From Campylobacterales bacterium (lineage in GTDB: Bacteria; Campylobacterota; Campylobacteria; Campylobacterales; Sulfurimonadaceae), in the NCBI GenBank assembly GCA_026390075.1, contig JAPLGP010000029.1, positions 26,692-90,691 of the forward strand: DNA of 64,000 nt. The letters are read 5' to 3'. The notes below the pieces were generated by a model. The model saw nothing but the letters and a program-made list of their open reading frames with translations. It searched no databases and was not told the origin of the DNA. This document shows, in pieces, positions 1 to 8,356 of the stretch; the stretch's first letter is position 1, and each line of letters begins with the position of its first letter. Both the position numbers and the translations under genes were made by a program.

Positions 1-1
1 A

Positions 2-1576
2 CAACTCAATAAAATAATTATAGGGAGCATCATTAACCTAGTTTTACTATCTTTGTTATTTCTTTTGTCCCTTTTTATAATAATTCATTTTTTTATCTTG
101 AAACCACTTTCCGATATTATTAGCTGTATTAAGCATAGTGATCATGATGGAATACCAGTTGCATTAATACCTAACCATGGCTCTAAAGAAATTTTTCTCC
201 TTTCAAATACGATGAATAATATGATTATTTCTATAAGAGACTCAAGAGTCGCATTAAAAGCGCAAAAAAATGCCCTGCATTATCAAGCTAATCATGACGC
301 TCTCACAGGATTAGCAAATCGTATTCTCTTTAATGATAGGCTAGAACAATCCATAATAAAAGCTAAAAACAATAGTACCAAAGTCGCTCTTTTTTTTATC
401 GACCTTGATCACTTTAAAAAAATAAATGATTCACTTGGTCATGAAATAGGTGATAAAATTCTCAAAGTAGTAACACAAAGACTGAATGAAACGATATGCA
501 AAGAAGCTACTTTAGCCCGTTTAGGTGGGGATGAGTTCAGTATAATTGTTGAAGATTTAAGACAAGGTCAAGATGCTTCACTTTTAGCAAATAAACTTAT
601 AGAACTTCTTTCACAACCTCTCACTATTGAAGATAATCTTCTTTATATATCGAGTAGTATTGGTATAAGTATCTATCCAGATGATGGTGTATCTGCTCAA
701 AACCTTATAAAATATGCGGATGCAGCTATGTATAAGGCTAAAGATGAGGGAAGAAATAACTTTCAGTATTACAGTGCAGAAATGACAGAATTAGCATTTG
801 AGAGAGTTGTAATGGATACAAGTCTTAGGGAGGCACTTAAAAATGGAGATTTTGTAGTTTATTATCAGCCTCAAGTCAATGGTAATAATAATAAGCTTGT
901 AGGTATGGAAGCGCTTGTTCGATGGCAACACCCTATAATGGGACTTGTTGCGCCATCAAAATTTATTCCTCTAGCAGAAGAGACAGGAATGATTATACCA
1001 TTAGACCAATATGTTATGAGATGCGCTATGACACAAATAGCAAAATGGTATAAAGAGGGATTTAAACCAGGAGTTGTAGCTCTTAATCTTGCAATGAAAC
1101 AACTGCATCAAAAAGATTTTATATCTATACTTGAAACTATGCTCAAAGAGACAGAATGTAAAGCTGAGTGGATAGAGCTGGAAGTAACAGAGAGTCAGAT
1201 TATGACAAATCCAGAAGAGGCGATTAAAATCCTAAAACAGATTAACGACATGGGGATTAAGCTCGCCGTAGATGATTTTGGAACGGGCTACTCTTCTCTC
1301 TCTTATCTCAAACGATTGCCAATCGATAAGCTGAAAATTGACCAGTCCTTTATAAGAGACCTTCCTGAAGATGAAGAAGATGCGAGTATTACAAAAGCCG
1401 TTATTGCTCTTTCAAAAAGTCTCAATCTTAGAGTTATAGCTGAGGGCGTAGAAACAAAAGAGCAAAAAGAGTTTTTAATAGAAAATGGATGCAACAATAT
1501 TCAAGGATATTTTTATGGCAAACCTATGCCAGCGAATGAGATGGAAAAAGTTTTATCTAAAGGTTTTAACTCTTAA
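2..1576 (+). CDS. GGDEF-EAL c-di-GMP turnover protein, 5' end cut by window
   Basis: This is a membrane-bound protein with both a diguanylate cyclase (GGDEF) and a c-di-GMP phosphodiesterase (EAL) domain. The frame is open to the left edge, so the true start and probably a periplasmic sensor lie outside the window; TTG at 53 is only an internal candidate. Counting from 53, a hydrophobic helix covers residues 1-25 (and extends upstream), followed by a HAMP-like linker. The cyclase site reads GGDEF at 158-162, the EAL motif begins at about 286 and DDFGTGYSS at about 407, so both active sites look intact. I see no RxxD inhibitory site just before GGDEF. Net activity cannot be predicted. The gene is convergent with the fabL-like operon and is followed by a paired repeat acting as a likely terminator. 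Confidence 0.93.
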   Translation, partial: QLNKIIIGSIINLVLLSLLFLLSLFIIIHFFILKPLSDIISCIKHSDHDGIPVALIPNHGSKEIFLLSNTMNNMIISIRDSRVALKAQKNALHYQANHDALTGLANRILFNDRLEQSIIKAKNNSTKVALFFIDLDHFKKINDSLGHEIGDKILKVVTQRLNETICKEATLARLGGDEFSIIVEDLRQGQDASLLANKLIELLSQPLTIEDNLLYISSSIGISIYPDDGVSAQNLIKYADAAMYKAKDEGRNNFQYYSAEMTELAFERVVMDTSLREALKNGDFVVYYQPQVNGNNNKLVGMEALVRWQHPIMGLVAPSKFIPLAEETGMIIPLDQYVMRCAMTQIAKWYKEGFKPGVVALNLAMKQLHQKDFISILETMLKETECKAEWIELEVTESQIMTNPEEAIKILKQINDMGIKLAVDDFGTGYSSLSYLKRLPIDKLKIDQSFIRDLPEDEEDASITKAVIALSKSLNLRVIAEGVETKEQKEFLIENGCNNIQGYFYGKPMPANEMEKVLSKGFNS

Positions 1577-1592
1577 ATTTTTCAGCTCACTT

Positions 1593-1623
1593 CCACATGC
1601 CACAATTTTGACATGGCATGTGG
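1593..1623. terminator. Inverted pair of the GGCATGTGG word, probable bidirectional terminator
   Basis: TTCCACATGCCA (1591-1602) and TGGCATGTGGAA (1614-1625) are perfect inverted copies separated by 11 bases, giving a 12-bp stem. The pair sits between the convergent ends of the GGDEF-EAL gene and the fabL-like gene. This arrangement matches uptake-sequence pairs that double as terminators in Neisseria and Haemophilus. No long T run follows, so termination strength is uncertain. Confidence 0.6.
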
Positions 1624-1633
1624 AAATTGCTAT

Positions 1634-2401
1634 TTATTGAAAAGTAGTTCCACCATCGATAACGATTGTTTGACCAGTGAGCCATGAAGATTCATTGCCA
1701 CATAAAAAGAGACATGCACCAGTTAAATCTGTAGCCTCGCCCATGCGTGAGAGAGGAGAACGGCGAACCACTTCACTTTTTACTTCTTCATAATTTGGAA
1801 ATGCTTTGAGTGCGTCTGTGTCGATTGGACCGCCACTCACTGCATTTACGCGGATATTTTTTTCGCCAAGTTCAGCAGCAGCGTAGCGAACCATCGCTTC
1901 AACGGCCGCTTTGTTTGTTCCATGCCCTGCATAGTTTGGCGTGTAAACTAGGTTACCAGTTGAACTCATACTTATGATACTTCCACCACCCACTTTTTCC
2001 ATTCTCTTCGCTGCCTCTTGTGCGCCAACTACAAAAGCATCCACAGTCGCAGTATAGATGTTGTTTAGCCCTTTTGGTTTGAGTCGCATAAATGGACCAA
2101 AGCCACCAACAACAGCTCTTCCGGAGATAATAGCGTTAGATATAAAATAATCAAGTCTATCAAAATCTTCATCAAAAAGTTTATATACATCTTGATAGGT
2201 TAAGGGCTCTAAAATATCGAGTTTATACGCTCTACACTTCACACCATATTGCGCTTCCACATCCGCAATAATTTTATCTGCAGTATCAGCGTTTGAAGCG
2301 TAAGTAAATGCAACATTACAACCTTTTTGTGCGAAAGCGTAAACGATAGCTTTACCAATCCCCCGTGTTCCGCCACTTACAAATAGAGTTTTTCCTTGCA
2401 T
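1634..2401 (-). CDS. fabL: Enoyl-ACP reductase, FabL-like short-chain dehydrogenase
   Basis: This is an NAD(P)H-dependent short-chain dehydrogenase, most likely reducing trans-2-enoyl-ACP in fatty acid elongation. The glycine-rich cofactor loop is GGTRGIG near the start, and the YxxxK region appears as YAGHGTNK. The stretch VNAVSGGPIDTDALKAFPN closely resembles the matching stretch of Bacillus FabL, as does AQEAAKRMEK. I place the start at 2401 (protein MQGKTLF) because AAAGGA lies seven bases upstream and the dapA stop is one base before it; a longer version from 2422 would overlap dapA. It is the last gene of pyrD-M16-dapA-fabL. A homologous gene follows dapA in C. jejuni, where it has carried a steroid-dehydrogenase label. 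The substrate is inferred from family resemblance. Confidence 0.8.
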   Translation of the reverse strand: MQGKTLFVSGGTRGIGKAIVYAFAQKGCNVAFTYASNADTADKIIADVEAQYGVKCRAYKLDILEPLTYQDVYKLFDEDFDRLDYFISNAIISGRAVVGGFGPFMRLKPKGLNNIYTATVDAFVVGAQEAAKRMEKVGGGSIISMSSTGNLVYTPNYAGHGTNKAAVEAMVRYAAAELGEKNIRVNAVSGGPIDTDALKAFPNYEEVKSEVVRRSPLSRMGEATDLTGACLFLCGNESSWLTGQTIVIDGGTTFQ

Positions 2402-2402
2402 G

Positions 2403-3296
2403 TTATAGTCCTTTGATTTCATAGTTTTTCATAATAAGTTCAAGCTTTTTCATATTTTCAACGCTTGGATGTACGAGTGGAAGTCTATACTCTAAAGTTT
2501 CAATAAGTCCTGCGATATACATAGCAGCTTTTATCATCACTGGGTTTGATTCTAAAAAGAGAACTTTGTTGATAGGAAAAAGCATGTCATTTAAAGCTTT
2601 TGCACCTGCAAAATCACCAGCCAAAGCTTTATCGACTAATTGGCTTTTCAAATCAGGCAGTAAGTTTGAAGTTACAGAAGTTATTCCAGCCCCACCATTT
2701 GCTAAAATAGGAAAATCAATCGCATCATCTCCGCTAAATACTTTTAGCTCAGGTCTGCGTGAAAGAAGTTCAATAGTTCTCTCTAAACTCCCCGTCGCCT
2801 CTTTGATACCGTAGATATTTTTAACATCATCAAAGAGTCTTATAACAGTGTCCGCACTTATGTCAACAACGGTTCTCCCTGGAACATTATAGAGCATAAA
2901 TGGAACTTCACTCACAGAAGAAGCGATTGCTTTGTAGTGTTGGTAAAGTCCCTCTTGGGAGGGTTTATTGTAGTAAGGTGCAACTGAAAATATCGCATCC
3001 ACACCACATTTTTGAGCAGTTTTAGCAGCTTCTATCGCCTCAGCAGTTGAATTGCTTCCAGCACCTGCAAGAACTTTTGTTTTAGTTCCTTTACATACTG
3101 CAACAGCTATCTCCATACATCTTCTATCTTCATCGTAAGTGAGCGTCGCACTTTCTCCCGTAGTTCCAACAGGACATACTGCATTGATGCCATTTTTTAT
3201 CTGTCTTGCTATAAGGTCTGCATAAGCCGATTCATCTAATTTTCCATTTTTAAATGGTGTAATTAACGCTGTTGTTGAACCTGTTACAATGTCCAT
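2403..3296 (-). CDS. dapA: 4-hydroxy-tetrahydrodipicolinate synthase
   Basis: DapA condenses pyruvate with aspartate semialdehyde, the first committed step of lysine and meso-diaminopimelate synthesis in the cytoplasm. The 297-residue length is typical. GTTGES (44-49), the tyrosine in LYNVPGRT (Tyr135) and the Schiff-base lysine in GIKEATGS (Lys165) are all present. The ATG directly abuts the stop of the upstream M16 peptidase gene, and AAGG lies about nine bases before it, so translation is probably coupled. The next gene starts one base after the dapA stop. Confidence 0.97.
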   Translation of the reverse strand: MDIVTGSTTALITPFKNGKLDESAYADLIARQIKNGINAVCPVGTTGESATLTYDEDRRCMEIAVAVCKGTKTKVLAGAGSNSTAEAIEAAKTAQKCGVDAIFSVAPYYNKPSQEGLYQHYKAIASSVSEVPFMLYNVPGRTVVDISADTVIRLFDDVKNIYGIKEATGSLERTIELLSRRPELKVFSGDDAIDFPILANGGAGITSVTSNLLPDLKSQLVDKALAGDFAGAKALNDMLFPINKVLFLESNPVMIKAAMYIAGLIETLEYRLPLVHPSVENMKKLELIMKNYEIKGL

Positions 3297-4595
3297 TTAG
3301 TTGCCTTTTTTTAATATTAGAGTTGTTGACTTGTCAAAGTTGAAGTATTTATTCGCCACTTCTTTTACTTTTTGTGCTGTAATTTTGTTGATATTTTCTT
3401 CATAATTTAAAAGTGGAGTTAAATTGCCTCGTACAAAATAGCCTCCAAAAAGTTCTGACACTGAAGTTGAACTCTCCAAAGAGGAAATAAAGTCAGATTT
3501 TGTATTTATTTTTACTTTTTCTAACTCAGCATCGGTAACTTCTGTAGTTTTCATAAGTTCTATTTGAGTGATAAGCTCTTTTTCAACATCTTCAGCTTTG
3601 ACACCTTGATTACAAGTTGCCAAAAATATAAAGAGACTTGGGTCAATAGCTTCCATATTGTACGCATAAACAGAGTTTACAAGTTGTTTTTTATCTACTA
3701 ACTCTTTATAAAGTCTTGAACTTTTTCCAGAGTATAAAATCTCAGAAATCATGCTCAGAGTTGGTTGGTCTGCATCTTTAAAGTTTGGAATATGAAAAGT
3801 TATTGCTAACATTTCAACTTCATTCTCTTTGATAATATTGACTCTTTTTGCACCATCTTGTTCAGGCTCTACGAATTTAACCTCAGGAATTTTTGCTTTA
3901 TTCTTTATAGTACCGAACTCTTTTTCGGCTTTTTTAAATACCTCTTTTGGCTCAACATCGCCAGTTACCATCAAAATGGCATTACTTGGTTGGTAGTAAG
4001 TTTTATGAAAATCTTTGATATCTTTTATCGTCCATGTGCGGATATCATTCATGAAACCTATGGGTGTCCAGTGGTATGGGTGGTAAGTATAGGCATTGTT
4101 GAACATTTTAAAGTAAAGGTATCCAAGCGGAGAATTATCTGTTCTCCATTTTCTCTCTTCTGTTACAACATCGCGCTCTGGCTGAAACTCTTTATTTTTT
4201 AGATTGAGATTTTGCATGAGTTCTGCGAAAAGATGTACAGATTTTCCAAGATTTTCTGTACTTGATTTTATGAAGTAGTGCGTGTAGTCGAAGCTTGTTG
4301 AGGCATTGTTTACTCCACCAACACTTTTTACTTCTTTGTCAAATTCACCTGCTTGAAGATTTTTTGTGGATTTAAAATTCATATGTTCTAACATGTGAGC
4401 AATTCCAGTTTTGCCCATTACTTCGTTTCTGCTTCCAACTTTATAAAAGATGTCCGTGCTAATTACTTTGGTGTTGTTGTGAAGTGGAATGACAACGATT
4501 TGCAGTCCATTTTCAAGCGTTTTTGTTTCGTATTTTGGTAGCGATGATGCCATTAAAGTTCCTAAGATAAGTGTTATGCTGAGTAAAAATTTCAT
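3297..4595 (-). CDS. M16-family zinc peptidase, exported
   Basis: This is a single-unit M16 metallopeptidase of the pitrilysin/processing-peptidase type, probably periplasmic. The zinc motif HxxEH appears as HMLEH about 60 residues in, on the active N-terminal half; the C-terminal half is the usual inactive M16 domain. I start at 4595 (MKFLLSITL) because this gives a clean signal peptide ending near MASS and begins one base after the pyrD stop. The longer reading from 4643 would put 16 polar residues before the signal and overlap pyrD. The position between pyrD and dapA is, to my recollection, conserved in Campylobacter. Its natural substrate is unknown. Confidence 0.9.
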   Translation of the reverse strand: MKFLLSITLILGTLMASSLPKYETKTLENGLQIVVIPLHNNTKVISTDIFYKVGSRNEVMGKTGIAHMLEHMNFKSTKNLQAGEFDKEVKSVGGVNNASTSFDYTHYFIKSSTENLGKSVHLFAELMQNLNLKNKEFQPERDVVTEERKWRTDNSPLGYLYFKMFNNAYTYHPYHWTPIGFMNDIRTWTIKDIKDFHKTYYQPSNAILMVTGDVEPKEVFKKAEKEFGTIKNKAKIPEVKFVEPEQDGAKRVNIIKENEVEMLAITFHIPNFKDADQPTLSMISEILYSGKSSRLYKELVDKKQLVNSVYAYNMEAIDPSLFIFLATCNQGVKAEDVEKELITQIELMKTTEVTDAELEKVKINTKSDFISSLESSTSVSELFGGYFVRGNLTPLLNYEENINKITAQKVKEVANKYFNFDKSTTLILKKGN

Positions 4596-4596
4596 A

Positions 4597-5655
4597 TTAT
4601 TTTCTATTTGCACCGATAGCTTGAGTGATATTTGTATATCCATCCGTTTTTAAGAGTTCAATCAACCCTAAATTTACATCTCTAATCATATCAGGACCAT
4701 GAAACACAAGACCGCTATAGATTTGAACAAGCGAGGCACCTGCTTTTATGCGTCTGTAAGCTTCTTCGGCAGAGTCGATTCCACCAACGGAGATAAGTAT
4801 TGTTTTTCCATAAAGTTCCGCAGCTATTGCGTCAAAAATCTCAAAACTTTTCTCTTTTAATACAGCACCGCTTAACCCGCCAATATCTTTTGGGTTTTTA
4901 ACAAGCGAATAATCTATCGTAGTATTTGTAGCGATGATACCGTCCGCCCCTTTTTCAACAGCCATTTTTGTAAGAGCAACGGCATCTTCTTTGCTCATAT
5001 CAGGAGCAATTTTAAGTAAAATCGGTTTCTTTGTGATGGCTTTAGCTTCGGCAAAAAGTCTTGTGATAAACTCCTCATTTTGTAAATCTCGCAGACCTGG
5101 AGTGTTTGGTGAAGAGATGTTTATAACCAGATAATCTCCCAAAGAGTGGAGAGCTTTTATGAGCGTTGTGTAGTCATTTATAGCTTCGCTCTCAGGTGTG
5201 AGTTTATTTTTACCGATGTTTACACCGATAGGAGTTGTGTATGGATAGACTTTTTTGAGTTTTTGCTGTGCTTTGAGTAAACCATCATTATTAAAACCCA
5301 TGGCATTTTGAAGCGTCTCTTCTTCCACATGCCGAAACATTCGTGGTTTTGGATTTCCTTCTTGTGGTTTTGGCGTAACCGTTCCGATTTCGCTAAATCC
5401 AAAACCGAGTATTTGTACACCTCGAACCATTGTAGCATTTTTGTCAAATCCCGCACCAAGACCGACTGGATTGTAAAAAGTACGACCAAAAAGTTCTTGA
5501 TTTAAAATTTCATCGGCTATAAAGTGAGAGCTAAGAAATGCGTTAAAAGGCATCTGACAAAAGTTTGGAATTCGAAGAACACATTCAGCTAAATGGTGAG
5601 CAGATTCGGGCTGGAGTTTAAAAAGAAAGGGCTTAATGGCTTGATAATTTATCAT
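4597..5655 (-). CDS. pyrD: Dihydroorotate dehydrogenase (quinone), class 2
   Basis: PyrD oxidises dihydroorotate to orotate in pyrimidine synthesis and passes electrons to membrane quinones. The N-terminal helix rich in Phe, Leu and His marks the membrane-associated class 2 enzyme. FMN-site sequences GLGAGFDKNA, MGFNNDG, NISSPNTPGLRDLQ and VGGIDS are present, and 352 residues is the usual length. It is the first gene of the leftward operon. A minus-strand TATAAT lies about 32 bases upstream, overlapping the -10 of the divergent DJ-1 gene. One copy of the dispersed word (5325-5333) writes RHVEE here. Confidence 0.96.
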   Translation of the reverse strand: MINYQAIKPFLFKLQPESAHHLAECVLRIPNFCQMPFNAFLSSHFIADEILNQELFGRTFYNPVGLGAGFDKNATMVRGVQILGFGFSEIGTVTPKPQEGNPKPRMFRHVEEETLQNAMGFNNDGLLKAQQKLKKVYPYTTPIGVNIGKNKLTPESEAINDYTTLIKALHSLGDYLVINISSPNTPGLRDLQNEEFITRLFAEAKAITKKPILLKIAPDMSKEDAVALTKMAVEKGADGIIATNTTIDYSLVKNPKDIGGLSGAVLKEKSFEIFDAIAAELYGKTILISVGGIDSAEEAYRRIKAGASLVQIYSGLVFHGPDMIRDVNLGLIELLKTDGYTNITQAIGANRK

Positions 5656-5686
5656 TTATGTTTTATTCCACTTTTAAAATTTACAG

Positions 5687-5694
5687 ATTATACT
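5687..5694. promoter_or_regulatory. Overlapping divergent -10 elements, pyrD and DJ-1 gene
   Basis: The bases 5687-5692 read TATAAT on the minus strand, about 32 bases before the pyrD ATG. The bases 5689-5694 read TATACT on the plus strand, about 39 bases before the chosen DJ-1 start. The two elements share four bases, so RNA polymerase could occupy only one promoter at a time. Campylobacterota housekeeping promoters depend mainly on the -10 box, so no -35 is needed for the call. Confidence 0.5.
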
Positions 5695-5732
5695 AAAATA
5701 AAGGTAAAATTATGATAAACAAGGAGTTGCTC

Positions 5733-6299
5733 ATGAAGAATGTAAAAGTATTAGTTCCTTTGGCATGTGGATTTGAAGAGATTGAAGCGGTGAGTATCAT
5801 TGATGTTTTGAGACGAGCAAAAATAGAAGTATTGGTTGCTTCTTTAGATGAAAAAGCTTTTGTTTCAGGTGCGCATGGCATTACTGTTCAAGCAGATTTG
5901 GAGCTTATAGATGTTGATGTCGATATGCTGGATATGATAGTTCTTCCTGGTGGCTGGGGTGCAACTAAACTTCTTGCAGGAGATAAAACTATACAAAATA
6001 TTTTACAAGAGATGGATAAAAAAGGCAAAAATATTGGAGCAATTTGTGCTGCTCCGTTTGCTCTACATAAAGCGGGAGTTTTAAAGAAAAAATACACCTG
6101 TTTTCCATCCATCGAGCAACAAATACGAGAAGATGGCTATATGAATGATAGTGCAATGGTTGTAGAGGATGAAAATATTATGACATCAAGAGGACCTGCT
6201 ACGGCACTTTGTTTTGCTTTACAAATCGTTAAAAAGTTGAGAGGTGAAGAGATGTTTTTGAGTTTAAAAAGTGAGCTTTTGGCTGATTTTTGTGAGTAA
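5733..6299 (+). CDS. DJ-1/PfpI family protein (YajL-like)
   Basis: This is a small cytoplasmic DJ-1 superfamily protein, likely a glyoxalase, deglycase or redox chaperone of the YajL/ThiJ type. The nucleophile elbow is GAICAAPFAL with the reactive cysteine, and the partner glutamate is in CGFEEIE near the N-terminus. I choose the ATG at 5733 because AAGGAG lies seven bases before it; an earlier ATG at 5712 adds seven residues without such a site. The protein is 188 residues, normal for the family. The dispersed word at 5762-5770 writes the ACG just before the conserved glutamate. Confidence 0.9.
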   Translation: MKNVKVLVPLACGFEEIEAVSIIDVLRRAKIEVLVASLDEKAFVSGAHGITVQADLELIDVDVDMLDMIVLPGGWGATKLLAGDKTIQNILQEMDKKGKNIGAICAAPFALHKAGVLKKKYTCFPSIEQQIREDGYMNDSAMVVEDENIMTSRGPATALCFALQIVKKLRGEEMFLSLKSELLADFCE

Positions 6300-6335
6300 A
6301 TTCTTGTTATTTTAAGTCACTTGTCTCTTTGTTTT

Positions 6336-6359
6336 GGCATGTGGAAAAATCCACATGCC
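6336..6359. terminator. Inverted pair of the GGCATGTGG word between convergent genes
   Basis: TTGGCATGTGGA (6335-6345 region) and TCCACATGCCAA form a stem of about 11 bp with a loop of a few A residues. It lies between the stops of the DJ-1 gene and the heme-PilZ receptor, which converge. It is the tightest of the paired copies and should form a stable hairpin in RNA from either side. Confidence 0.65.
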
Positions 6360-6377
6360 AAAGATAAAGAAATACTT

Positions 6378-8300
6378 TTAAAATTGAGCTCCATAAAAAC
6401 ATACATTTTTCATAATTGCATCACTTTCATAAACAATTTTACAATCGATTACGCTTCTGCCATTAATCGGAGTCTCTAGCGTAAGTGTTATTTTCTCACC
6501 TTTACTTTTTTTGATTTGTTCATCAGCAAAATAAAAAGATACCCCAGTTTCAGAAATGTCAAATATATACGCTTGTCTATTGTTATTATCTAAGGCTAAA
6601 ACAGGAGGAGTTATAACCGTTCTTAAACTTCCTCTTGTGTTTAAAACGACTTCAAATCCATCAGCCAGTGTTTTAAGCTCCGCACTTTTATGTGAGATGA
6701 TTTCCATAATAGTTTTTGTTGATTCTGCATTTTCTGACAATAAGTTGCTTGAATTTTCAACATCAGTCAAGTTTTTATCTACTTCCTTGAGCATTTTTGA
6801 TTCATCAAGAAATTCATCGTTAAAGGTATGAAGTGAAGATGAAATTAGATCAAAACTTACTTTTATTTCATCAAAACTTTTGTTAATATTGTGAGAATTA
6901 CTAATGAGCGAGATAACACTCTCTTTAGAAGATATACCACTTTTTACAACCGTATCTATTTGGTTTTCAATTCGAGTGAGTGTTGAAGACATATCCAACG
7001 CATTTTGGCGTGATACATCGGCGAGTTCTCTAATCTTATCTGCAACTACAGAGAAACTTCTTCCATGTTCTCCCGCTCTTGCCGCTTCAATTGCTGCATT
7101 TAAAGAGATGAGATTTGTCTCATCGGCGATATCTGTTATAACTCCAACCATCTCTGAAACTTCATTGGAGAGGACTCTTAATCCATCAATGGTTCTTGAT
7201 GTTTCATCCATAGATTCAGCTGCATTGTTTCCTCTTTGGAGATTGTTATTTACATCTATTTGACTCTGTTCTATGATTTTTTTAGAGCTATTTGAACGAT
7301 TTATAAGGTTATCAAGTGAGCCTCTCATCAGCTCATTTTCATGTAAAACATCCATCAACTTTTCTTTTGAATTTTTTATATGAGTGTTTTGCGCTTGTAC
7401 ATGACCATTTGTTTTGTCAATTTTAACATAGCTATAACTTGACTGAAATGCCATGTTTTTACTAGTATCTACAACATTTGTGATAACTGGTTTGAGTGTG
7501 TCCACCATTGCTTTAAGGTGTCTAAAGAGTCTATCCACCTCATTCTTACTACTTCCATGTGCTAGTGATTCACCTTTAATAATATCATCTATTACAAAGT
7601 TTCCTTTTTCTACTCTAAAGATGAGTTGTAAAAGTTTGTTAATTCTGCTTGAAACATGTTGGTTAAATAAGAAGTGTGTGAGAACCATTATCATGAGTAT
7701 ATTTATAAAACCAGTCAATATATTTAAGAATATACTATTTTTAAGAGCGGAGTGAAAATCGTCCATGTCTATTCTTACATTTTCCATCGCAATAACATCG
7801 CCACTCGTCCATGTTGGATGACACATTTTACATTTATCCTCTGCAATCATAGGACGAGATAACATATAGTAATCTTTACCAGAATCAACAACGATTTTTT
7901 GTATCTCTTTGAGTTCTTTATTTTTTGCAAATGCATCAATTACTTCTGACTCATATTGTGTTGCAAGATTTTTGGAGCTAGTTGGTGTTTTTGAAGCTTC
8001 TTTAAAAAATACTTTTCCGCCAGACACGGTAGTAAATTTATCAAAAACTTCATTTTGTATAATCTGAGGTGTTTCCGCTGATTCTCCACTAAAAAATTTC
8101 TCATTTCTTGAGTCAAGCAAAACATCAGCAAAATCTAAAACAGATTTGGCTTGTGATTTTAGGTTTACATTCAAAGCATCGACTTGCTTTAAATAGTTAT
8201 AATAGTAAAAAAGACTAGAAATCGCTATGAATGCACCAGCAAACATAATGGAAAACATTGTAGCCAATTTGAATTTTTGAATTTTTTTATGAATACTCAT
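6378..8300 (-). CDS. Chemoreceptor with periplasmic heme-type sensor and C-terminal PilZ domain
   Basis: This is a membrane chemoreceptor-like protein of 640 residues. A first helix spans about 12-33 and a second about 188-210, enclosing a periplasmic region with CKMCH near 157-161, a c-type heme site typical of DUF3365/Tll0287-like sensors. A coiled signalling region contains [20 protein letters not shown] (about 390-410), the MCP hairpin tip. The C-terminus carries a PilZ domain: RGSLR at about 556-560 and DISETG from about 581, the two c-di-GMP-binding signatures. Redox or gas sensing through heme, coupled to c-di-GMP, is inferred. I see no methylation-helix or pentapeptide signature that I trust. 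The gene stands alone, downstream of cysS on the same strand. Confidence 0.88.
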   Translation of the reverse strand: MSIHKKIQKFKLATMFSIMFAGAFIAISSLFYYYNYLKQVDALNVNLKSQAKSVLDFADVLLDSRNEKFFSGESAETPQIIQNEVFDKFTTVSGGKVFFKEASKTPTSSKNLATQYESEVIDAFAKNKELKEIQKIVVDSGKDYYMLSRPMIAEDKCKMCHPTWTSGDVIAMENVRIDMDDFHSALKNSIFLNILTGFINILMIMVLTHFLFNQHVSSRINKLLQLIFRVEKGNFVIDDIIKGESLAHGSSKNEVDRLFRHLKAMVDTLKPVITNVVDTSKNMAFQSSYSYVKIDKTNGHVQAQNTHIKNSKEKLMDVLHENELMRGSLDNLINRSNSSKKIIEQSQIDVNNNLQRGNNAAESMDETSRTIDGLRVLSNEVSEMVGVITDIADETNLISLNAAIEAARAGEHGRSFSVVADKIRELADVSRQNALDMSSTLTRIENQIDTVVKSGISSKESVISLISNSHNINKSFDEIKVSFDLISSSLHTFNDEFLDESKMLKEVDKNLTDVENSSNLLSENAESTKTIMEIISHKSAELKTLADGFEVVLNTRGSLRTVITPPVLALDNNNRQAYIFDISETGVSFYFADEQIKKSKGEKITLTLETPINGRSVIDCKIVYESDAIMKNVCFYGAQF

Positions 8301-8356
8301 TTGTCACTCTCTTTATTTTAAATATCTTTACTAATTGTAACGCACACCTTTTTAAA

